Below are positions 58,531 through 64,000 of a DNA stretch of 64,000 nucleotides, in pieces. The DNA is taken from positions 15,913,980 through 15,977,979 of the forward strand of contig CM053329.1 in the NCBI GenBank assembly GCA_028583605.1. Direction: 5' to 3'. Each line of letters opens with the position of its first letter. The first letter of the stretch is position 1. The position numbers and the translations under genes were made by a program. Source of the stretch: Dastarcus helophoroides. Taxonomy: Eukaryota; Arthropoda; Insecta; Coleoptera; Bothrideridae. The notes beneath the pieces are model-generated. The model had not been told where the DNA came from. It made no database searches and saw only the letters and a program-made list of their open reading frames with translations.

Positions 58531-61412
58531 GGCTTCTCTTCGAGGGGGGGGGGTGGGATCTTTCTTTTCTTGCTCTTCCTCTTCCCTTATCTTTCCTTCT
58601 TTTTCCTTTTCTTTTCTAGTTTCTGTTCTTCATTTTCTTCATTTTCCTCTTTACTTCTCTTCTCTTCTGGTTTTTTCTCTTACTTCTTTTCTTTTTCCTT
58701 TCCTTTTTTTCTTCTCTTCTCTTTACTTCTCTTCTATTCTGTTTTCTTTCCCTCTTTTCTCTTCCCTTCTCTTCTCTTTTACTCTCTTCTCTTCTCTTGT
58801 CTTCTTTCCTCTTGTGGCCTCTTGTTTTCTCCTTTCTTCTCTTTACTTCTCTCTCTTTTCTTGTTTTCTTTCCTTTTTCACGCTTAATTATTCAATAATT
58901 TATATACTTTTTAGATATTTTTTTATTGAAATATTAATCTCTCTCTCTTTCTTCTTCTCTTCTCTTCTCTTCTCTTCTCTTCTCTTCTTTTCTCTTTTCT
59001 TCTCTTCTCTTCTCTTCTCTTCTCTTCTCTTCTCTTCTCTTCTCTTCTCTTCTCTTCTCTTCTCTTTCTCTTCTCTTCTCTTCTCTTCTCTTCTCTTCTC
59101 TTCTCTTTCTCTTCTCTTTCTCTTCTCTTCTCTTCTCTTTCTCTTCTCTTCTCTTCTCTTCCTTCTCTTCTCTTCTCTTCACTTCACTTCCCTTCCTTCT
59201 CTTCTCTTCCTCACTTTTACTTCCTTTCCTTCCCTTCCCTTCCCTTCCCTTCCTTCCCTTCCCTTCCCTTCCCTTCCTTCCTTCCCTTCCTTCCCTTCCC
59301 TTCCCTTCCCCTTCCCTTCCCTTCCCTTCCCTTCCCTTCCCTTCCCTTCCCTTCCTTCCCTACCCTTCCCATCCCTTCCTTCCTTCTTTCTCTTTTCTCT
59401 CTCTTCTCTTCTTCTTCTTTTTTTCTTTTCTTTTTTTTCTTTCTCTTCTCTTCTCTTCTCTCTCTTTCTTTTTCTTTTCCTTTTCTTTCCTTTTTTCCAT
59501 TTCTTTTATTCTCTTTCCTTCTCTTTCCTTTCTTTCCCTTTTTCCTTTTCTTTTATTCTCTTTCCTTTCCTTCTTTTCGCTTTTCTTCTCTTCTCTTTAC
59601 TTCTCTTCTATTCTGTTTTCTTTCCCTCTTTTCTCTTTCTTTCTCCTCTCTTTTACTTTCTGCTCTTCTCTTTTCTTCTCTTGTCTTCTTTCCTCTTGTG
59701 GTCGCTTGTCTTCTCTTTTCTTCTCTTTACTTCGTCTCTCTTTTCCTTTCTTTGTTTTCCTTCTCTTCTCTTTACTTATCTACTCTTCCCTTCTTGTCTC
59801 TTTTCTTCTCTTTCCTTTACTTCTCTTCTCTTTTAGTCTCTTCTCTTCTCTTGTCTTCTCTTGTCTTTCCTTCTCTTGTTTTCTCGTCTCTTTAGTTTTC
59901 TTCTCTTTCCTTCCCTTTTCTTCTCTTTTCTTCACTTCTCTTCTCTTTTCTCTTCTTTTTTCTCTTCTCTTCTCTTTTCTTTTCTTCTCTTCTCTTTTCT
60001 ACTCATTTCTTCTCTTCACTTTTCTTCTGTTCTCTCTCCCTATCTTCTCTTCCCATCTATTCTCTTTTCCTTCATTTCCTTTCCTTATCTTCTCTTCTTT
60101 TCCTCTCCCTTTTCTTTTTTTCCTTATCTTCTATTGTTTTCTTTATTCTTTCCTTCTCTTTTGTTTTCTTTCCTTCTTTTAACTTCCCTTCTCTTTCCTT
60201 TTCTTTCCTTCTCTTTTCTTCTCTTCTCTTCTCTTTTCTTGTCTTCTCTTTACTTCTCTTCTCTTCTGTTTTCTTCCCCTGTCTTTCCTTTTTTTTTTCT
60301 TCTCATCTTTTTTCTTTCCTTTTGTTTCCTTGTCTGCTCTTCTCTTCTCTTCCCTTTTTTTCTAGTCTCTTCTTTTTTCTTTCGTTTTCTTTCCTTATCT
60401 TCTCTTCTCTTCTCCTCTCTTTTCTCTCCTACTCTTCCCTTTTTTTCTGCTTTTTCCTTCTCTTCCCCTCTCTTTCCTTCTTTTCTATTTTCTTCTCTTT
60501 TCTCTCCTTCTCTTCCCTTCTCTTGTCTTCTTTTTTTTTCTCTGTCCTTCTCTTTCCTTCTTTTCTCTTATATTCTCTTCTGTTTGTTCTGTTATTTTCT
60601 CTTTTCTTTTCTTCTCATCTCTTTTCTTTACTTTTCTTCTGTTGTCTTTCCATCTCTTCTCTTTTCTTTCATTCTCTTTTCTTTTCTTCTCTTTTCTTTT
60701 CTTACTTTTCATCTTTTCGCTCATCTTCTATTGTCTTCTTTTTTCTTCCCTTTTCTTTCGTTTTCTTTTTTTCTCTTATCCTTCCTTTTCTTTTTTTCTT
60801 TTTTCTTTTCTTTTCTTCTCTTTTCTTCTCTTCTCTTTTATTCTCATGTCTTTTTGTTCTTCTCTTTACTTCTCTTATGTTTTCTTCCCCTCTCTTTTCT
60901 TCCCATCGCTTTCCTTTTTTTCTTTTCTCTTTCCTTCTCTTCTATTCTCCTTCCTCTTCTTCTCTTTCCTTTTCTTTTATTATCTTCTCTGTTATTCCCT
61001 TCTCTTTCCTTTTCTTTTCTTATCTTCTCTTCTTTTCCCCTCTTTTCTCTTTTCTTACCTTCCCTTTTTTCATATCTTATTTTTTTCCTCTCTTTTCTTT
61101 TCTTGTTTTCTCTTGTTTTCTCTTTTCTTCTCTTCTCTTGTCTTCTCTTCTGTTTACTTTTCTTCTCTTTTCTTCTTGTTCCTTCTTTTCCTCTCTGTTC
61201 CCTTCTTTGTCCTTCTCTTATATTCCCTTCTCTTTCCTTCCTTTTCTTTCTCTTTCTTTCTCTTTCTTTTCTCCTTTCATCTCCTCTTCTCTCCTCTGCT
61301 CTACTCTCCTCTCCTTTCCTCTCCTCTACTCTCCTCTTTTCTCTCCTTTTTTTTTCTCCCCTCTTCTCTTCTTTTCTCTTCTCTTTTCTTTGCTTGCCTT
61401 TTCTTCCCTGTT
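58131..61412. repeat. 3.2-kb polypyrimidine tract (TTTCTC, TTCTC, CCTTC)
   Basis: Almost only C and T on the plus strand: (CTTTCT)n to about 58540, a GGGGGGGGG interruption at about 58543, mixed TTTTC/TTCTC to 58880, pure (TTCTC)n at about 58950-59170, (CCTTC)n at about 59220-59385, then irregular TTCTC/TTTTC to 61412. A leader with TTTATATA and GAAATATTA is duplicated at 58131-58199 and 58874-58937, and a TTTACTTCTCTTCTATTCTG block recurs at 58718 and 59592. Phe/Leu/Ser-rich frames up to 534 codons arise from the repeat and are not genes. Confidence 0.97.
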
Positions 61413-63000
61413 TAATTTCGTATTTTTTCGAGAAAACGGTTTTTCTCAAGGATTTTTTTCGTTGATATTTTTTCTCGAAGCAAACTTTTTTCTTGGACTT
61501 TGATTTTGTTTAACAGTTTTTTATGGAGATTTTGGGTTTCGTCTAAAATCTTTTTTACAGTAATTACAAATTTTTTTCGAAATTTAGATTTTCCTAACAA
61601 TTTTTCAGGTTTTTCAAAATTTATGTATTTTTTTCCTAAGAATGTAGACGGTTTCGGTAAAAATTCTTTTTTAAGGAATTTCGATTTTTGTCTAAAAATG
61701 GTTCCTTTTGAATTTTTAAGTTTTTTTTCGAATCTTTAATTATTTTTTTCAAGTTTAAAGCTTTAAACAATTCTTTATGAAGATTTTGGCATTTCGTAAA
61801 TATATTTCTTACAATAATTTCGAATTTTGGATTTTTTCTAAAAAAAATTTCAGTTTTTTCAAAATCCTTTCTCTTTTCTAAAATTTTGGGTTTTTATTGC
61901 GAAAATTCTGTTTTTAAAAAATATCAATGTTTGTTTGGCATTTTACAAATTTTGTTTATATTTTTAACATTTTATCGAAGTTCCGACTTTCATCGTAAAT
62001 TTGGGAAAAGAAGTTTTTACCAAAATGTCCATATTTTGGCAAAATTTCGATATCGAAATAGTTTTAAAAGAATTTCTGTAGGTATTGTTTTTCTCTAAAT
62101 ATTTCTTAATATTATTTTTGACTTTTTCTCAAAATATCAATTTTTCTCCAGAAATAATAGTAAATAATAAGTTTTTCTTTGAAGTTGGAAAAATGTATAG
62201 ATAACTAGTCGAACTAAAGAGAAAAACCTTTTATAAAAATACGCTAGATGTTTTGATAAAAGGAAAATAAAAATTTGTGGCTAACTGAAAATTTTTATCA
62301 AACATTTTTCTAAAGAAAATCGAAATTTTAGGAAAAATAAAAGACATTTTAAAATACTATCGAAGGAAAATCGAATTATCTGTAAAAGGTTTTTAAAAAA
62401 GTATTAAAATTATGAGAAGTTGAAATTACCAGAAAATTAAGAAAATTAATTCTAGATATTTTTTTAAGAAACTTCAAACTTTCGTGAAAAGTCAACTCTC
62501 TAAAAAACACTCCAAATTTCTCTCAACTCTAATGGAAAAAAATTAAAATTTCGTTGGTAAGTTTAAATATCGGGGGAAAAATTTAAATATTTATAACATT
62601 TTTAAGAGAAAAAAAATAATAATTTTGAAAAATAATATTTGGAAGGAATCAAAATTTTACGAAAAGAGTTGACATTTTGCGAAAAAAATCGAAATTTTAC
62701 AGAAAAGAGTTTCAGTAATAAGTCCAAAGCGTAAAAAAATCAAAATTTTTCGAACAAATTTTGAAGACCACAACATTTTTTTTTAACAAATTAATACAAT
62801 TAATCAAAAATTTATGAAAGAGAAATATCGAGAAAAATTTGAAATTTTAAGAAAAAAAAACAAATTTCACTCGAAGAAAAATCGAATTTTCTATAACAGT
62901 TTTTAGAGCAAATATCGAAATTTCAAGAAGTTGAAATTTTGAAAAAATAGTAAAATTTTCTCTAGACATCATTTAAAAAACTACCCTTGGAAGTGTAATT
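61413..63000. repeat. Degenerate minisatellite, T-rich then A-rich
   Basis: T-rich TTTTTCGAAATTT-type pieces to about 62150, then the complementary A-rich form (GAAAAATCGAAATTTT) to 63000. No gene. Confidence 0.75.
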
Positions 63001-64000
63001 TTAGGATATCTCCTTCTGGTTTTAATTTAACTGAATAAATTAATAAATAAATAAATAAAAATAAAATAAATTGAAACATTTTTCGTCCATTCTTAAAAAC
63101 GTTTACAACGGTCCCACAATTGTCTTCCTGAAGTTCCTAATCCATTAGATTTTTTTTAACTGCCTTTTCGATATTCGAGGTCTCGCTCACTAAAGTCTAT
63201 TTATATAAATAAACAGCCATTGATATATAATATAAAGCTGCTCATCGTTTCTTTGTAATAGTCACTTGTACAAGATTACAATCTCAAAGATAAATCAGTT
63301 TCATAATAAAACAAATAACCTCCAAAATTGACAACAATTTAAATTCAGGTTATTTGGCAAGTAGTTTAGAGTGGCGTTTTTTGATAACACGAAAGCATTT
63401 AATTTAAATTCAGGGTTAAAGATAGATTATCTAGCAAGTAGTTTAGAGTTGCGCTTTCTAGTAATGAGAAACCATTTGTTTGTTACATAGTTTTAGCCAT
63501 TTAACGCACCTAAAGAAGTTTTCACTTCAAAAATTTATAAAAAGTATGTGAAAAATTAATTTTGTAGAACAAAATAAATTTTGGCTTTTGTACGAAGTGT
63601 AATTTCTATTTCGTCGACTTGAAACTAGGGCTATTTAATACGTATCAAAAAAATCTTGCCCTTTTAGTCATAACAGCCTAAAGATCGATTTTCCAATTTC
63701 ATTTAGTCGGTGCGGGTTAAATTTCGACGTGATCCGAAGACCTTATTATCGTGTCGACCGTTTTCATTTTTTTTTTCAGCTCGGGCCAAAGCGACGATTG
63801 AATTTATAAAGAAATTTCGAATTTCTCTCGAACACAACGACATGCGGAGAGACTTTTAACCGTTTCTTCGACAAAATTACCGACGTATAACGGAAACTCC
63901 AGCAGGCTTCATTTGAATACGAGTTTCAATCTCAGCGGTCGCCTCAAACGTACGTTTCAGGGGGCGTTACGAGGGTGAAAACTAATAGGAAAATAACGGT
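63001..64000. other. Unique region, less repetitive towards the end
   Basis: A (TAAA)n run lies at about 63035-63070. The last 350 bases are richer in G+C. A TTTTTTTTTCAG at about 63769-63780 resembles a 3' splice site, but the sequence after it closes in a stop within about ten codons in the frame I followed, so I do not call an exon. Confidence 0.45.
63340..63480. repeat. 77-bp tandem duplication
   Basis: GCAAGTAGTTTAGAGT occurs at 63357 and 63434, with TTTAAATTCAGG before and GCATTT / CCATTT after each copy. Confidence 0.85.

Noticed and set aside
58173..61503. Phe/Leu/Ser-rich open frames up to 534 codons
   Set aside because: Polypyrimidine DNA cannot encode stop codons on the plus strand. 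Overlapping frames of equal length show that none is selected.
63769..63850. 3' splice site and exon of a host gene
   Set aside because: A polypyrimidine-CAG is present, but no sustained open frame follows in the window.

Overview
This is eukaryotic, almost certainly insect, repeat-rich intergenic or heterochromatic DNA. It is strongly A+T-rich, I find no intact host gene, and tandem arrays and transposon debris make up most of it. The arthropod assignment rests on solo LTRs with a TATA box followed about 28 bp later by a TCAGT initiator, a mariner transposase remnant, a hAT element with an 8-bp target duplication, two insect-style LINEs, and tRNA-headed SINE-like pieces. I cannot name the order or species. 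Nearly all long open frames in the window are stop-free readings of simple repeats, not genes.

Layout. 1-8.8 kb: a diverged ~60-bp minisatellite with a ~510-bp higher-order unit, split by a second tandem family (3.86-5.31 kb). 8.8-11.8 kb: unique A+T-rich DNA. 11.8-12.15 kb: solo LTR. 12.5-13.4 kb: a very regular 52-bp satellite between facing ends of a dispersed repeat. 13.6-17 kb: T-rich ~328-bp tandem units. 17.1-18.6 kb: pyrimidine hexanucleotide arrays. 19-20.7 kb: hammerhead-like hairpins, including a ~466-bp tandem repeat carrying them. 21.6-26.2 kb: a T-rich 20-bp minisatellite enclosed by inverted and direct repeats. 26.3-28 kb: an inverted-repeat block with decayed coding-like pieces and a solo LTR with a doubled promoter. 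28-28.8 kb: 141-bp hairpin repeat. 29-30.2 kb: tRNA-headed SINE and a diverged copy of the hammerhead repeat. 30.2-33.1 kb: five tandem copies of a LINE 3' end. 35.3 kb: solo LTR. 36.3-41.4 kb: 172-bp repeats in both orientations with T-rich or A-rich tracts. 41.6-42 kb: hammerhead-like remnant, tRNA-like sequence and a long hairpin. 42.6-45.5 kb: T-rich repeats. 46 and 51.7 kb: solo LTRs. 47.3 and 53.3-56.8 kb: 17-bp TTGACC repeats. 47.8-50.3 kb: one LINE inserted into another. 51 kb: mariner. 55.4 kb: hAT. 58.2-61.4 kb: a 3.2-kb polypyrimidine tract. The end is T-rich, then A-rich, then unique.

The most interesting system is a family of small elements whose minus-strand RNA would contain a hammerhead ribozyme-like core (CTGANGA, a perfect stem II, then GAAA). 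It occurs as a tandem satellite (19.68-20.72 kb), as a separate long-stem hairpin (19.0-19.1 kb), as a dispersed decayed copy on the plus strand (29.8-30.2 kb), and as a tail fused to a tRNA-derived SINE head (29.0 kb). This resembles hammerhead-bearing SINE-like satellites, retrozymes and Penelope-like element termini known in other animals. Self-cleavage here is inference. Other notable structures are a perfect 21-bp snap-back palindrome inside the LINE-tail array, a 48-bp-arm hairpin beside a tRNA-like sequence, a chimeric solo LTR with two promoters, and reconstructable nested insertions with clear target-site duplications.
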